Origin: an uncultured bacterium
GTDB taxonomy: Bacteria > Actinomycetota > Actinomycetes > S36-B12
Assembly (NCBI GenBank): GCA_903934925.1
Contig: CAIZPS010000242.1
Coordinates: forward strand, 1 to 42,299
Length of the DNA: 42,299 nt
Reading direction: 5' to 3'
Shown: piece by piece, positions 11,341-20,873 of the stretch
How the letters are laid out: each line of letters starts with the position of its first letter
Position numbering within the stretch: position 1 is the first letter of the stretch
Program-made: the position numbers and the translations under genes
Notes under the pieces: generated by a model
What the model was told of the DNA's origin: nothing
Database searches by the model: none
Seen by the model: only the letters and a program-made list of their open reading frames with translations

Positions 11341-11774
11341 TCGGCCGCCTGCTCCTCAGGGGCACGCCGATAGGGATCGGCATCCCCCGCCGGGGTGGCA
11401 TGTGCAGCCAGCTCGTGAACGGCGGCGTCGGCTTCAGCTGCCTGACGCAAGAGATCCTCGACATGGCGAGCCGTGTCCGGGATCGCGTCCGGGATGAAGG
11501 CCAGGGTCGGCGTGAACTTGATCCCGGTCTGGCGTCCCACCTCCGTCCGGAGGACGCCACGTGCCGAATCCAGGGCAGCGGCCGTCTCCGAGCGCGCATC
11601 GTCGTCGCCGTAGACGGTGTAGAACACGGAGGCCTCACGCAGATCCGGTGTGACACGGACGTCGGTCACAGTGATGAAGCCCAGACGTGGGTCCTTGATG
11701 CGCGACTCCAGCGCCTCCGCAACGATCACCTTGATGCGGTCCGCCAACTTCCGCTGGCGTGCCTCGCTCGCCAT
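11337..11774 (-). CDS. rbfA: 30S ribosome-binding factor A
   Basis: RbfA binds the immature 30S subunit and helps 16S 5'-end maturation. The 145-residue protein from ATG 11774 begins with the basic segment A-R-Q-R-K-L-A-D-R-I-K and has DPRLGFITVTDVRVTPDL, then a long helix and the T-P-T-L-A-F-I-P-D strand of the KH-like fold. The upstream extension to 11867 overlaps infB and is not used. An acidic, low-complexity tail of about 25 residues follows the fold, as in other Actinobacteria. It is 2 nt downstream of infB and overlaps truB. Confidence 0.97.
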   Translation of the reverse strand: MASEARQRKLADRIKVIVAEALESRIKDPRLGFITVTDVRVTPDLREASVFYTVYGDDDARSETAAALDSARGVLRTEVGRQTGIKFTPTLAFIPDAIPDTARHVEDLLRQAAEADAAVHELAAHATPAGDADPYRRAPEEQAAE

Positions 11775-11776
11775 GG

Positions 11777-14551
11777 TCAGACCTTCCTGGGCTTCTCGCG
11801 CATCTCGAAGGTCTCGATGACATCGTCGACCTTGATGTCCTGGTAGTTGCCCAGGTTGATGCCGCACTCGAAGCCCTCACGGACCTCCGTAACGTCGTCC
11901 TTGAAGCGACGCACACCTGCCAGGGTGAGATCCTCGGCGACGACGGCCCCGTCACGAATGAGCCGCGCCTTGGCGTTCCGGCGAACCTCACCCGAACGCA
12001 CGAGGCAGCCAGCGATAGTGCCGAACTTCGAGGACTTGAAGACCTCGCGCACCTCGGCCGTGCCGAGCTGGAACTCCTCGAACTCGGGCTTGAGCATGCC
12101 GCGGAGGGCTGCCTCGACCTCCTCGATGGCCTGGTAGATGACGCTGTAGTAGCGGACGTCAACGCCTTCCTCGTTGGCGAGTTCGGCGACCTTGCCCTCG
12201 GGACGGACATTGAAGCCGATGATGACGGCCTTGGAGGCGCTGGCCAGCGTGACATCGTTCTTGTTGATGGCGCCGACCCCACGGTGGATGACCCTGAGGT
12301 TCACTTCCTCGCCCACGTCGATCTTGAGCAGGGCGTCCTCGAGCGCCTCGACGGAACCGGACACGTCACCCTTGATGATGAGGGTGAGCTCGGCGACCTC
12401 GCCCTTCTCCAGGGACTCCAGGAAGTCCTCGAGGGAGCGCTTGACGCGATTGCGAGCCAGGAGAGCGTTGCGCTCTCGCGCCTGCCTCGTCTGTGCGATC
12501 TGGCGCGCCACGCGATCCTCCGGCACCACCATGAAGCTATCGCCGGCACTCGGCACCGAGGTGAGGCCGAGAACCTGCACCGGCATCGACGGACCGGCTT
12601 CATCAACCGGATTGCCGTCGTCGTCGAGCATCGCTCGAACTCGGCCGAAGGCGTCGCCCGCGACGATGGAGTCGCCCGGTCGCAGCGTTCCGCGCTGGAC
12701 GAGCACCGTGGCAACCGGGCCACGACCACGGTCGAGGTGGGCCTCGATCGCAACACCCTGGGCATCCTGAACCGGGTTGGCGCGCAGATCGAGAGCGGCA
12801 TCGGCCGTGAGAAGTACCGCTTCGAGCAGCTCCTCGAGCCCAGTGCCCTTGATCGCGGACACGTCGACGAACATGGTGTCGCCGCCGTACTCCTCGGCAA
12901 CCAGCCCATACTCCGTCAGCTGCCCTCGCACCTTCTGGGGATCAGCGCCCTCCTTGTCGACCTTGTTCACCGCCACCACGATCGGAACGCCGGCGGCCTG
13001 CGCGTGGTTCAGTGCCTCGATCGTCTGCGGCTTGACACCATCGTCAGCCGCAACGACCAGGATCGAGATGTCGGTCACCTGGGCGCCACGTGCACGCATC
13101 GCCGTGAATGCCTCGTGACCCGGCGTGTCGATGAAGGTGATCCGTCGCTCCGATCCATCGGACGTCCGAGTGCCGACCTGGTAGGCGCCGATGTGCTGCG
13201 TGATGCCACCCGCCTCCCCACTGACGACGTTGGTCGACCGGATGGCGTCCAGCAGTCTGGTCTTGCCGTGGTCCACGTGACCCATGACCGTCACGACCGG
13301 CGGACGGATCTCAAGGTCCTCCTCCTCGCCCTCGTGCTCGCCGAACTCCAGATCGAAGGATTCGAGTAGCTCACGATCCTCGTCCTCCGGCGACACCACC
13401 TGAACGTCGTAGTTCAACTCGCTGCCCAGAAGACGCAGGGTGTCGTCGTCGATCGACTGGGTCGCCGTGACCATCTCACCCAGCCCGATGAGGACCTTGA
13501 CGAGGTCCGCCGGCATCGCGTCGATGCGCTCAGCGAAGTCCGTGAGGCTGGCCCCACGGGGCAGCCGGACCAGTTCGCCGCCGCCTCGCTTGATCCGCAC
13601 ACCGTCCATGACGGGTGCCTGCATGTTGTCGAACTCCTGGCGCTTCGCACGCTTGGACTTCCGGCCACGCGACGGACGTCCGCCAGGCTTGCCGAAGGCA
13701 CCCGCGGTAGTGCCACGTCCACCAGGGCCACCAGCACGACCACCGGGTCCACCGGGACGACCGCCCGGACCTCCGGGACCACCGGGACCTGCCGGTCCGC
13801 CCGGGCCACCGGGACCACCAGGACCCCGACCGAACCCACCGGGACCACCAGGACCGCCAGGACGACTCCCCGGACCTCCCGGGCCACGGCCGAACCCTCC
13901 GGGGCCTCCCGGGCCACCAGGACGAATCCCCGGGCCTCCGGGACCTCCGGGACGCGAGCCCGGGCCTGCCGGCCGCTGAGGTCGGGGGATCATCGTTCCG
14001 GGGTTGGGCCGCGGAGCGCCAGGCACCGCGGGAGCCGGGCGTCCCATGCCGGTGCCCGGACCGCTGCTGAAGGGGTTGTTGCCAGGACGCGGACCCGTGG
14101 GTCGACCCATCCCGGTTCCGGTGCCGAAGGGGTTGTTGCCCGGGCGAGGACCGGCAGGTCGAGTCGCGGGACGGGGGGCCGACGCATCCGCGGCGGACAC
14201 CTCGGCGGCGGGCGCCTCCTCGGACGGTGCCGGAGCGGGCTCAGGCTCCACGGGGGCCGGGCTGGCCGGCGGGGCGACAGGGGCCGCTTCAGCCGGAGCG
14301 GCGACGGCGGCCTCCACGGGACTGACGACGGCGCCCTCGTCCGTAGCAGCCTTCTTGGCGGCTGGCTTGCGCTTGGGGGCGGCCTGCTCAGCGGCCGGTG
14401 GCATGGCCTCGCGGAGCCGCCGTGCGACGGGCGCCTCGACGGTGGACGACGCCGACTTCACGAACTCGCCCATGTCCTGCAGCTTGGCGAGGACGTCCTT
14501 GCTGGTTACCCCGAGCTCTTTGGCGAGCTCATGGACCCGAACCTTCGACAC
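11777..14551 (-). CDS. infB: Translation initiation factor IF-2
   Basis: IF-2 is the GTPase that places initiator fMet-tRNA on the 30S subunit and promotes subunit joining. The 924-residue protein starts with GTG 14551 after AGGAG. It has an N-terminal IF2_N helix bundle (about 1-50), then a long Ala/Pro and Gly/Pro-rich linker (about 60-285) with many GGPGG units, a second IF2_N-like domain (about 325-385), and the G domain with GHVDHGKT near 424, [13 protein letters not shown] and SAIKGTG. Domains II, III and the C-terminal tRNA-binding domain follow. The repetitive linker is typical of Actinobacteria but very glycine-rich here. It sits between ylxR and rbfA. Confidence 0.98.
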   Translation of the reverse strand: MSKVRVHELAKELGVTSKDVLAKLQDMGEFVKSASSTVEAPVARRLREAMPPAAEQAAPKRKPAAKKAATDEGAVVSPVEAAVAAPAEAAPVAPPASPAPVEPEPAPAPSEEAPAAEVSAADASAPRPATRPAGPRPGNNPFGTGTGMGRPTGPRPGNNPFSSGPGTGMGRPAPAVPGAPRPNPGTMIPRPQRPAGPGSRPGGPGGPGIRPGGPGGPGGFGRGPGGPGSRPGGPGGPGGFGRGPGGPGGPGGPAGPGGPGGPGGRPGGPGGRAGGPGGRGTTAGAFGKPGGRPSRGRKSKRAKRQEFDNMQAPVMDGVRIKRGGGELVRLPRGASLTDFAERIDAMPADLVKVLIGLGEMVTATQSIDDDTLRLLGSELNYDVQVVSPEDEDRELLESFDLEFGEHEGEEEDLEIRPPVVTVMGHVDHGKTRLLDAIRSTNVVSGEAGGITQHIGAYQVGTRTSDGSERRITFIDTPGHEAFTAMRARGAQVTDISILVVAADDGVKPQTIEALNHAQAAGVPIVVAVNKVDKEGADPQKVRGQLTEYGLVAEEYGGDTMFVDVSAIKGTGLEELLEAVLLTADAALDLRANPVQDAQGVAIEAHLDRGRGPVATVLVQRGTLRPGDSIVAGDAFGRVRAMLDDDGNPVDEAGPSMPVQVLGLTSVPSAGDSFMVVPEDRVARQIAQTRQARERNALLARNRVKRSLEDFLESLEKGEVAELTLIIKGDVSGSVEALEDALLKIDVGEEVNLRVIHRGVGAINKNDVTLASASKAVIIGFNVRPEGKVAELANEEGVDVRYYSVIYQAIEEVEAALRGMLKPEFEEFQLGTAEVREVFKSSKFGTIAGCLVRSGEVRRNAKARLIRDGAVVAEDLTLAGVRRFKDDVTEVREGFECGINLGNYQDIKVDDVIETFEMREKPRKV
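13700..13975 (-). repeat. Gly/Pro-rich repeat coding region in infB
   Basis: About 275 bp of imperfect CCxGGxCCx repeats encoding runs of Gly-Gly-Pro, Gly-Arg-Gly-Pro and Ser-Arg-Pro (about residues 192-284 of IF-2). There is no fixed long period. The region is likely disordered and could vary in length between strains. Confidence 0.7.
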
Positions 14552-14565
14552 GACTCTCCTGTCTT

Positions 14566-14589
14566 GGTCCGGGCAGGGTGCTCCGGACC
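14566..14589 (-). promoter_or_regulatory. Perfect stem-loop in front of the infB ribosome-binding site
   Basis: GGTCCGG and CCGGACC form a 7-bp perfect stem around a 10-nt loop. It lies in the 73-bp ylxR-infB gap, ending about 6 nt before the AGGAG that serves infB. No T-run follows, so translational control, pausing or processing is more likely than termination. This is an inference from position only. Confidence 0.4.
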
Positions 14590-14624
14590 GTCAGTGCATG
14601 CGATACACGTTCATGCTCGCGCGC

Positions 14625-15002
14625 TCATGGGGTGTTCATCCTCGAACTCCCGGTCCGCTCGACCGACGACCCTCGCCGGTGCCGTTCGTCCCCGGCGGGC
14701 GCCGGGAACGGCCTTGCCAGACTGACGTCCACTGCCTCCCGCAGCGCGCTGACATCCAGCTTCCCGACCACCCGCAATGCGCGGGACAGGGCCTTGGAAC
14801 GCTCAGCACGATCCAGACACTGCTTGGCCGGGTGCACGTGCGCACCGCGTCCGGGCAGTCTCCGCGGTGGATCAGGGATCACCCTGCCCTCCACGGCCAC
14901 CACCCTGATGAGGGAGGAAGCGTTGGCCCGCTCGCGGCACCCGACGCACATGCGCTGGGGGCCTGCCGTACTGACCGGCTCCGAGTGTACTCCTTCGCCC
15001 AC
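14625..15002 (-). CDS. ylxR: YlxR (DUF448) family protein
   Basis: A 125-residue protein with the family signature M-C-V-G-C-R-E-R near the N-terminus and GRGAHVHPAKQCLDRAERSKALSRAL-type RNA/DNA-binding helices. YlxR proteins always sit between nusA and infB; in other bacteria they have been proposed to bind nucleic acid or RNase P RNA. The start is uncertain: ATG 15002 is 5 nt after the nusA stop, but GTG codons further in (before S-T-A-G-P-Q-R) would also give a typical protein. The C-terminal 25 residues are basic and unlike the core. Confidence 0.9.
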   Translation of the reverse strand: MGEGVHSEPVSTAGPQRMCVGCRERANASSLIRVVAVEGRVIPDPPRRLPGRGAHVHPAKQCLDRAERSKALSRALRVVGKLDVSALREAVDVSLARPFPAPAGDERHRRGSSVERTGSSRMNTP

Positions 15003-15007
15003 GGAGG

Positions 15008-16045
15008 TCAGTCCACCGCCGCAATGGACCCCGGTGGCGATTCCACGGTGGACTCGCCCGCGGGGGCCGACTGCCCGCCAGTGGGCGTGTCGGGACGGAT
15101 ATCGATGCGCCAGCCCGTCAGGCGGGCCGCCAGCCGGGCATTCTGTCCCTCACGGCCGATCGCGAGGGACAACTGGTAGTCCGGAACGATGACGCGGGCG
15201 GCACGGGCCACCGGATCCACCACCTGGACGCTCACGACACGTGCAGGCGACAACGCGTGGGCGATCATCTCAGCGGGGTCCTCGCTGCTGTCGACGATGT
15301 CGATCTTCTCGCCGTTGAGTTCCGACATCACCTGCCGGACCCGCTGCCCCAGAGGCCCGATGCAGGCACCCTTGGCATTGACCCCCAGGACGTTGGAGCG
15401 CACGGCAATCTTCGAGCGGTGACCGGCCTCGCGGGCGATCGCAGTGATCTCCACCGTTCCGTCGGCAATCTCGGGAACCTCCAAGGCGAACAGCTTCTTC
15501 ACCAGATTCGGATGCGTACGCGAAACCGTCACCTGTGGACCCTTGAATCCGCGACGCACTCCCGTGACCACGCACTTGATTCGCGTGCCGTGGGGGTACG
15601 ACTCACCGGGTGCCTGCTCCTCCGGCGGGAGATTCGCCTCCACCTTGCCGATGTCGACACGGATCATCCTTGGATTGCTGGACTGCTGAACGACCCCCGA
15701 CACGAGATCACCCTCGCGCCCGGTGAACTCCGACATCGTGACGTCACCCTCGGCCTCACGAAGACGGGCCAGCAGTACTTGCTTGGCCGTCATGGCGGCA
15801 ATGCGGCCGAAACCGTCTGGTGTGTCGTCGTATTCGCGCAGCGTGATGTCGTCATCATCCGTCTCAGCGGCCCAGACAGTCACATGCCCGGTCTTGCGAT
15901 CGAGGGTCACCCGCGCCTTGGAGGCAGCTCCATCAGTGCGGTGGTACGCCACGAGAAGAGCCTGCTCGATGGTCTCGACCACGAGGTCGAGCGACAGATC
16001 CTTCTCCCGTACAAGCGCCTTGAGCGCACTGACATCGATGTCCAC
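15008..16045 (-). CDS. nusA: Transcription termination/antitermination factor NusA
   Basis: NusA binds RNA polymerase and nascent RNA and modulates pausing, termination and rRNA antitermination. The 345-residue protein has the N-terminal polymerase-binding domain (about 1-105), an S1 domain (about 108-180, with VSGVVQQ and [12 protein letters not shown]), and KH1/KH2 (about 200-325) with [26 protein letters not shown] and [23 protein letters not shown]. It lacks the acidic repeats of E. coli NusA, as is normal in Actinobacteria. ATG 16045 is 2 nt after the rimP stop. Confidence 0.98.
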   Translation of the reverse strand: MDIDVSALKALVREKDLSLDLVVETIEQALLVAYHRTDGAASKARVTLDRKTGHVTVWAAETDDDDITLREYDDTPDGFGRIAAMTAKQVLLARLREAEGDVTMSEFTGREGDLVSGVVQQSSNPRMIRVDIGKVEANLPPEEQAPGESYPHGTRIKCVVTGVRRGFKGPQVTVSRTHPNLVKKLFALEVPEIADGTVEITAIAREAGHRSKIAVRSNVLGVNAKGACIGPLGQRVRQVMSELNGEKIDIVDSSEDPAEMIAHALSPARVVSVQVVDPVARAARVIVPDYQLSLAIGREGQNARLAARLTGWRIDIRPDTPTGGQSAPAGESTVESPPGSIAAVD

Positions 16046-16047
16046 CT

Positions 16048-16530
16048 CTAGTCCCCTGACTCCACACTTGTCTCTCGATTGAACTCGACCTGGACGACGG
16101 CACGCACGACATCCGCACGCGGCACCGAGTGGCGCTCTCCATCCACGGTGACCTCGACCGTCTCGTCATCCGGGACGTCGAGAATGCGGCCCTCGAGACT
16201 CGCGCCGTCCCGCAGCTCGATGCGGACGAGGCGATCCACGGCCCGCCGCCAATGACGCGTCTGAGTCAGCGGCCGATCGACGCCCGGTGAAGTCACCTCG
16301 AGCACGAACGCGCCGTCGATGACGCTCGCGAGAGGCTCCTCATCCAGCAGCTGGGAGACGCGACTGCTCACAGCCGCCACGAGGTCGAGATCGACTCCGC
16401 CATCACGATCCACGACGACACGGACGAGTTCACGACGACCTGCACGGCTGACCTCTACGTCCTCGAGGTCCACACCCAGATCGGACAGAGGTGCAGCAAG
16501 ACCCGCGAGGAGCGCCTGTCGAATGGTCAT
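16048..16530 (-). CDS. rimP: Ribosome maturation factor RimP
   Basis: RimP helps 30S maturation. The 160-residue protein from ATG 16530 has the family's N-terminal alpha/beta domain with [20 protein letters not shown], the central [13 protein letters not shown] signature and a C-terminal SH3-like barrel. The start is supported by GGGAGGA 5 nt upstream; a longer open frame to 17283 runs through the opposing ferritin-like genes and is a shadow. It is the first gene of the minus-strand nusA-infB block, so the operon promoter should lie in 16531-16641. Confidence 0.96.
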   Translation of the reverse strand: MTIRQALLAGLAAPLSDLGVDLEDVEVSRAGRRELVRVVVDRDGGVDLDLVAAVSSRVSQLLDEEPLASVIDGAFVLEVTSPGVDRPLTQTRHWRRAVDRLVRIELRDGASLEGRILDVPDDETVEVTVDGERHSVPRADVVRAVVQVEFNRETSVESGD

Positions 16531-16641
16531 CGCCGTCCTCCCGGATTCTGTTGTCGCCACACGGTTGTGCGCGAAGAACCACGGTCTCGCGAGTCCTGTG
16601 CGCGTTGCCCCACTGTACCGAGTGCGTGCCATCCTTGGCAC
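16531..16641. promoter_or_regulatory. Divergent promoter region (rimP operon / ferritin-like lipoprotein) with a start-codon hairpin
   Basis: 111 bp between divergent genes. On the minus strand TACAGT (16612-16617) is a -10 candidate for the rimP-nusA-infB operon, giving a leader of about 75 nt. On the plus strand GTGCCA-TCCT-TGGCAC (16626-16641) is a perfect 6-bp inverted repeat that directly abuts the lipoprotein ATG at 16642; it could be an operator or mask translation initiation. No good ribosome-binding site precedes that ATG. Confidence 0.4.
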
Positions 16642-17160
16642 ATGACGAGCCCGACGACCCCCCGCACGGGCGCATTCCTCATCACCCGCCGCCGGGGACT
16701 CGGACTTCTCGCTGCCACGCTCCCCATGGGGCTGCTCACCGCATGCGGGGACGCCACGAGCACATCCGCTCCAGCGACCACCCGTGAGGCGACGACGGGG
16801 CCCACACTCACCCAGCGGGTGACGGCCGACGAGGCAGCACTCGTTGCTCTGTACGACGCCGCACTTCAGGTCCTGTCGGCGAACGATGGTCCACTCAGAC
16901 CACTCCTGGAGACGATCCGCGACCAGCACGCACAGCATCTGGCCGCCCTGAACACCGACGGAGTCGAGGTGCCGCAGACACCGGGTCCGGTCTCCTCCGA
17001 TGGCGTTCCCGTTTCTGCGCTCATCGAGGCCGAGCTGGCAGCCGCCAAGCGGAGGATCCGCGACTGCACGGAGGCCCAGGACCCCGGCCTCGCCCGCCTC
17101 CTCGCCTTCATCGGGGCGTCCGAAGCAAGCCATGTGCCGGCCCTGAGGAGCGTGACATGA
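16642..17160 (+). CDS. Ferritin-like lipoprotein with Tat-type signal
   Basis: The 172-residue protein has a twin-arginine-like signal (I-T-R-R-R-G-L-G-L-L) and a lipobox L-L-T-A-C with Cys 35, so it is expected to be exported and lipid-anchored. The mature part is largely helical (about 55-170), with E-A-A-L-V-A-L-Y-D-A-A and D-Q-H-A-Q-H-L-A-A-L segments resembling ferritin-like DUF4439/DUF305-style bundles. Its stop overlaps the start of the next ferritin-like gene (ATGA). Pairs like this next to rimP are common in Actinobacteria; the function is unknown. Metal ligands are not certain. Confidence 0.75.
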   Translation: MTSPTTPRTGAFLITRRRGLGLLAATLPMGLLTACGDATSTSAPATTREATTGPTLTQRVTADEAALVALYDAALQVLSANDGPLRPLLETIRDQHAQHLAALNTDGVEVPQTPGPVSSDGVPVSALIEAELAAAKRRIRDCTEAQDPGLARLLAFIGASEASHVPALRSVT

Positions 17161-17567
17161 CACCCGCCGAGGCCTGGGCATCCGTGGTGGCCGGGGAGGA
17201 CGCCGCCATCTACGCCTACTCCGTGGCTGGGGCACGGGTGCCGGCCGCGGACCGCCGGCGAGCGCGGGCTGCCATGGACGCACATCGCGAGCGCCGAGCC
17301 CGCGCCTCCGCTCTGGTCAGCGCCGCCGGCGGCACACCTCCGCCGCCCGGTGCGGCCTACGCACTCCCCGAGGAAGTCGCCCGGCCCCGTATCGCAGCGC
17401 GATTGCTGGCCGAGGTCGACAACGCTCTCGTCGCGGTCTACGCGGACGCGGCGGGCGCCAGTATCGGATCGGATCGGCGCTGGGCTGCCCGATGCGCCGC
17501 CGACTGTGCGGCGAGCGCCGTGGCCTGGGGCGCCACGCCCCAGGCCTTCCCGCAGAGCACGGCCTAG
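17157..17567 (+). CDS. DUF4439 ferritin-like domain protein
   Basis: A 136-residue helical protein matching the DUF4439 pattern: AWASVVAGEDAAIYAYSVAGA at the N-terminus, a helix rich in Arg with D-A-H-R-E-R-R, then Y-A-L-P-E-E-V and a last helix with A-A-R-C-A-A-D-C-A-A. The Glu, Tyr and His positions are consistent with a four-helix ferritin-like bundle, though metal binding is unproven. It starts within the stop of the lipoprotein gene and ends in a CTAG shared with the opposing TSUP gene. The family is actinobacterial and its function is unknown. Confidence 0.8.
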   Translation: MTPAEAWASVVAGEDAAIYAYSVAGARVPAADRRRARAAMDAHRERRARASALVSAAGGTPPPPGAAYALPEEVARPRIAARLLAEVDNALVAVYADAAGASIGSDRRWAARCAADCAASAVAWGATPQAFPQSTA

Positions 17568-18349
17568 GGCAGCAGGTCCCACGCGAGTTTGAGGATGAGC
17601 ACGCCCACCACAGCGAGGAACACCCACCGCACGAACGCGCTTCCGCGTTTGATGGCTGCACGTGCACCGAGAATTCCGCCAAGGACATTTCCCAGGGCCA
17701 TGAACGCGCCCAGAACCCACAGGACGGAACCCGTTGCAGCGAACACGACCATGGCCGCGGCGTTCGTGCCGAGATTGACCACCTTTGCCGTGACCGATGC
17801 ATTGAGGAAGGAGTAGCCCAGCACGCCTACGAGCAGGATCAGCAGGAAGGAGCCTGTGCCGGGACCGAGGATTCCGTCGTAGAAGCCAATGACGAGACCC
17901 CCCGCCGTGGCGATCGCGTAGTGCCGCTTCCGACCGGACCAGCGCAGTTGCTGCTCCATGCCCATCGAAGGCCGCAGCAGAGTCCACAGCCATACGAGGA
18001 TCAACAGGATGACGATGACCGGACGAAACACTTCGGCTGGGACAGCACGAGCCGTGAACGCTCCCATGGCGCTTCCCACGATCGCCGCCACGACCATCGG
18101 CAAAGCCGTCCTGATGTCGGGTCTCACTCGGCGCGTGTACGTGTAGGTGGCAGCGCTGGTCCCCGCAATGCTGGACGCCTTGTTGGTCGCGAGCGCCTGG
18201 ACAGGCTCAGCCTCCGGCACCGCCAGCAGCAGTGCTGGCAACTGCAGGAGACCCCCTCCCCCGGCGACTGCATCGACCCAGCCCGCAGCGAAGGCCACCA
18301 CCACCAGGAGAACGAGCGTGCCCGTGTCCGGCAGCGCGAGTGCGTCCAC
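17564..18349 (-). CDS. TSUP (TauE/SafE) family permease
   Basis: A 261-residue integral membrane protein with about eight hydrophobic segments. The family signature G-W-V-D-A-V-A-G-G-G-G-L-L and the N-K-A-S-S-I motif are near the N-terminus, and the half-repeat G-F-Y-D-G-I-L-G-P-G-T-G-S-F lies in the second half. TauE/SafE proteins export or import sulfite, sulfoacetate or related sulfur organic anions; the substrate here is unknown. It is 2 nt downstream of the HAD gene and its stop overlaps the DUF4439 gene in CTAG. Confidence 0.9.
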   Translation of the reverse strand: MDALALPDTGTLVLLVVVAFAAGWVDAVAGGGGLLQLPALLLAVPEAEPVQALATNKASSIAGTSAATYTYTRRVRPDIRTALPMVVAAIVGSAMGAFTARAVPAEVFRPVIVILLILVWLWTLLRPSMGMEQQLRWSGRKRHYAIATAGGLVIGFYDGILGPGTGSFLLILLVGVLGYSFLNASVTAKVVNLGTNAAAMVVFAATGSVLWVLGAFMALGNVLGGILGARAAIKRGSAFVRWVFLAVVGVLILKLAWDLLP

Positions 18350-18351
18350 CG

Positions 18352-19065
18352 CTACTGCCAGGACCGCACGATACGCAGGACATCCAGGAGCTCGTGTGCC
18401 GTAGCGTCGGGAAGCACAGTCGCGTCAGGGATCTCCTCGTCCGGCACATTCGAGTGCGGAATCAGGATCGTGCGCATGCCCACACGCGCCGCCCCCGCGA
18501 TGTCATCCCAGAGGCGATCCCCGACGAAGACGGACTCATCGGCGGAAACGTCCAAGGAGTCAAGTACCGCCAGGAACGCATCACTGTGGGGCTTGGCCAC
18601 AGACATCTCACTGGTGAAGAACGCACAGTCGAACAGGTCATCGAGGTCATCGCGCCGGAAGACCTCGAGGTGATGAGCACTCGGCCACATCGTGTTGCTG
18701 AGCACGCCGATTCGGCAATCGCTGGAACGTAGTCCCTCGAGCACGGCGCGTGCCTGCGGATCGGCGTACGTATGGGGGCTCCAGAAGTCCAGGTAGCAGC
18801 CCAGCGCACGTAGATGCCGCGCCTGCGTGGTGTCGATGCCCTCATCCAGGAATATCTGGTCAAGCGCGCCAGCTGGCTCCGCACCTTCTGACTCCCGCTG
18901 CACGCGCCAGCGTCTGACCTCGGCCTCAGCGAGCCGATGGGCCAGCGCACTGGCGTGTTCGGGGTCGTAGATTTCCGCATACGCGTACCACTGCGACACG
19001 AGCTCGATGTCGTGCCAGGGCGTCAGCGTTCCACCCCAGTCGAACACCACTGCCCGGACGGTCAC
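18352..19065 (-). CDS. HAD superfamily hydrolase
   Basis: A 237-residue cytoplasmic protein of the HAD fold. Motif I reads VVFDWGGTLT, so the nucleophile Asp is present but the second Asp of DxDGT is replaced by Gly; this variant is recurrent in actinobacterial HAD proteins and may change or weaken phosphatase activity. Motif II is GVLSNT, motif III the Lys in SVAKPHSDAF, and motif IV VFVGDRLWDDIAGA. A helical cap lies between motifs I and II. It is 1 nt from the proS stop and next to the TSUP gene. The substrate cannot be predicted. Confidence 0.88.
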   Translation of the reverse strand: MTVRAVVFDWGGTLTPWHDIELVSQWYAYAEIYDPEHASALAHRLAEAEVRRWRVQRESEGAEPAGALDQIFLDEGIDTTQARHLRALGCYLDFWSPHTYADPQARAVLEGLRSSDCRIGVLSNTMWPSAHHLEVFRRDDLDDLFDCAFFTSEMSVAKPHSDAFLAVLDSLDVSADESVFVGDRLWDDIAGAARVGMRTILIPHSNVPDEEIPDATVLPDATAHELLDVLRIVRSWQ

Positions 19066-19066
19066 G

Positions 19067-20824
19067 TCAAGCCGCCACGATCGTTCGGATCACCTCGACA
19101 ACATCGTCCACGGGGATGTCCTGACGCTCTCCTGAGCGGCGATCCTTCACCTCGACGAATCCCTCTTCGAGCCGCTTTCCAACTACGACGATCGTGGGCA
19201 CACCGAGCAGTTCCGAGTCGTTGAACTTGACGCCCGGAGAGACACCACGGCGATCGTCGAACAGGACGCGCACCCCATGCGCGGACAGCGCGTCAGCAAG
19301 TCGCTCCGCAACACCGAATACCTCATCTGACTTGCCTGTGGCGATCAGGTGAATGTCAGCCGGTGCCACTTCCCTCGGCCAGATCAGCCCTTTCTCATCG
19401 TGGGACTGCTCGGCGATGGCTGCAACGGCCCTGGACACACCGATCCCATACGACCCCATGGTCACGGTCACAAGCCTGCCGCTCTCGTCAAGAACCTTGA
19501 GGTCGAGCGCCTCCGCGTACTTGCGACCCAGCTGGAAGATGTGCCCGATCTCGATTCCACGGGCGAGCAAGAGATCGGATCCGCACTCTGGGCAGGCATC
19601 GCCCTCACGCACCTCAGCCACATCGATGACACCGTCACCCGTGAAGTCGCGTCCGGCCACAAGGTCGAACACATGACGGCCGGGCTCATTCGCGCCGGTG
19701 ATCCACCTGGTTCCATCGACCACCCGCGGGTCGAGCAGGTAGCGGATTCCCGACGACGACGTTTCACCGAGGGCTCCGGGCCCGATGTACCCCTTCACCA
19801 GACTCGAGCGTGCCGCGAAGTCGTTCTCGTCGAATACCGCCGCCACCCCAGGCTGCAGGGCAGCCTCGAGCCGCTTCATGTCGATCTCCCGATCACCCGG
19901 CACGCCGATGGCCAGAGGGGCACGGACTCCGTCGGGAGCCGTCACCATGAATACGACGTTCTTGAGCGTGTCGCCGGCGTTCCACGGACGATCCGCGCGA
20001 GCGAGGTCCGTTCGCGCATTTGAGAGGTCGACCAGAGTCTCGATCGTGGGTGTCTCCGGTGTCTGCTCAACATGCGCAGCAGGAACGCCTGTGGGATCCA
20101 CGGGGCTCGGCGCGGGTGTCAGCACTGCCTCGACGTTCGCGGCGTAATCACAGCTAGAGCAGCGGACGAACGAGTCCTCACCCACCTCGGTGGGAGCAAG
20201 GAATTCCTCGCTCGCCGAACCCCCCATGGCGCCGGACATGGCCGAGACGATGACGAAATCCATCCCGAGGCGCTGGAAGGTCGAGATGTAGGCGTCACGG
20301 TGACGCTGGTAGGAGCGGGCCAGTCCCTCATCATCGATGTCGAAGGAGTAGGAGTCCTTCATGACGAACTCACGTCCGCGAAGGATGCCGGCACGAGGCC
20401 GTGCCTCGTCGCGGTACTTGCTCTGGATCTGGTAGATCACCAGCGGGAGATCCTTGTACGACGAGTACTCACCCTTGACGAGGAGCGTGAACATCTCCTC
20501 ATGAGTGGGACCGAGCAGGTAATCGCTCCCCTTGCGATCCTGAAGCCGGAAGAGAGTGTCACCGTATTCCGTCCACCGGTTCGTCTGCTCGTATGGCTCG
20601 CGCGGCAGCAGCGCTGGGAAGTGCACCTCCTGGAAGCCTGCGCGATCCATCTCATCACGAACGATGGCCTCGACGTTGCGGTACACCAGAAAGCCGAGCG
20701 GCAGCCAGGTGAAGACACCAGGGGCCACGCGACGGACATAGCCGCCTCGCACGAGCAGTCGATGGCTCGGCACCTCAGCATCGGCTGGGTCGTCGCGCAG
20801 GGTACGCAGGAACAGGGTGGACAT
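19067..20824 (-). CDS. proS: Prolyl-tRNA synthetase, bacterial type with editing domain
   Basis: ProRS charges tRNA-Pro and edits Ala-tRNA-Pro. From ATG 20824 the protein is 585 residues, near the 570-590 of bacterial-type enzymes. It starts [12 protein letters not shown], has class II motif 2 within [17 protein letters not shown], the INS editing domain (about 220-380, with C-x-x-C at R-C-S-S-C-D-Y just before it), motif 3 G-S-Y-G-I-G-V-S-R, and the anticodon-binding domain at the end. A GTG four codons upstream (20836) is possible, but neither start has a strong ribosome-binding site. It ends next to the HAD gene. Confidence 0.97.
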   Translation of the reverse strand: MSTLFLRTLRDDPADAEVPSHRLLVRGGYVRRVAPGVFTWLPLGFLVYRNVEAIVRDEMDRAGFQEVHFPALLPREPYEQTNRWTEYGDTLFRLQDRKGSDYLLGPTHEEMFTLLVKGEYSSYKDLPLVIYQIQSKYRDEARPRAGILRGREFVMKDSYSFDIDDEGLARSYQRHRDAYISTFQRLGMDFVIVSAMSGAMGGSASEEFLAPTEVGEDSFVRCSSCDYAANVEAVLTPAPSPVDPTGVPAAHVEQTPETPTIETLVDLSNARTDLARADRPWNAGDTLKNVVFMVTAPDGVRAPLAIGVPGDREIDMKRLEAALQPGVAAVFDENDFAARSSLVKGYIGPGALGETSSSGIRYLLDPRVVDGTRWITGANEPGRHVFDLVAGRDFTGDGVIDVAEVREGDACPECGSDLLLARGIEIGHIFQLGRKYAEALDLKVLDESGRLVTVTMGSYGIGVSRAVAAIAEQSHDEKGLIWPREVAPADIHLIATGKSDEVFGVAERLADALSAHGVRVLFDDRRGVSPGVKFNDSELLGVPTIVVVGKRLEEGFVEVKDRRSGERQDIPVDDVVEVIRTIVAA

Positions 20825-20873
20825 CCGCAGGATCACGCGCCCACCCTAGCCACAGGGCGACCAATCTCCGCGA

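Noticed and set aside
11759..13369. 536-codon plus-strand open frame opposite infB
   Set aside because: It mirrors infB codon for codon; high GC at third positions leaves long antisense frames open. It has no recognisable domain and the infB frame is certain.
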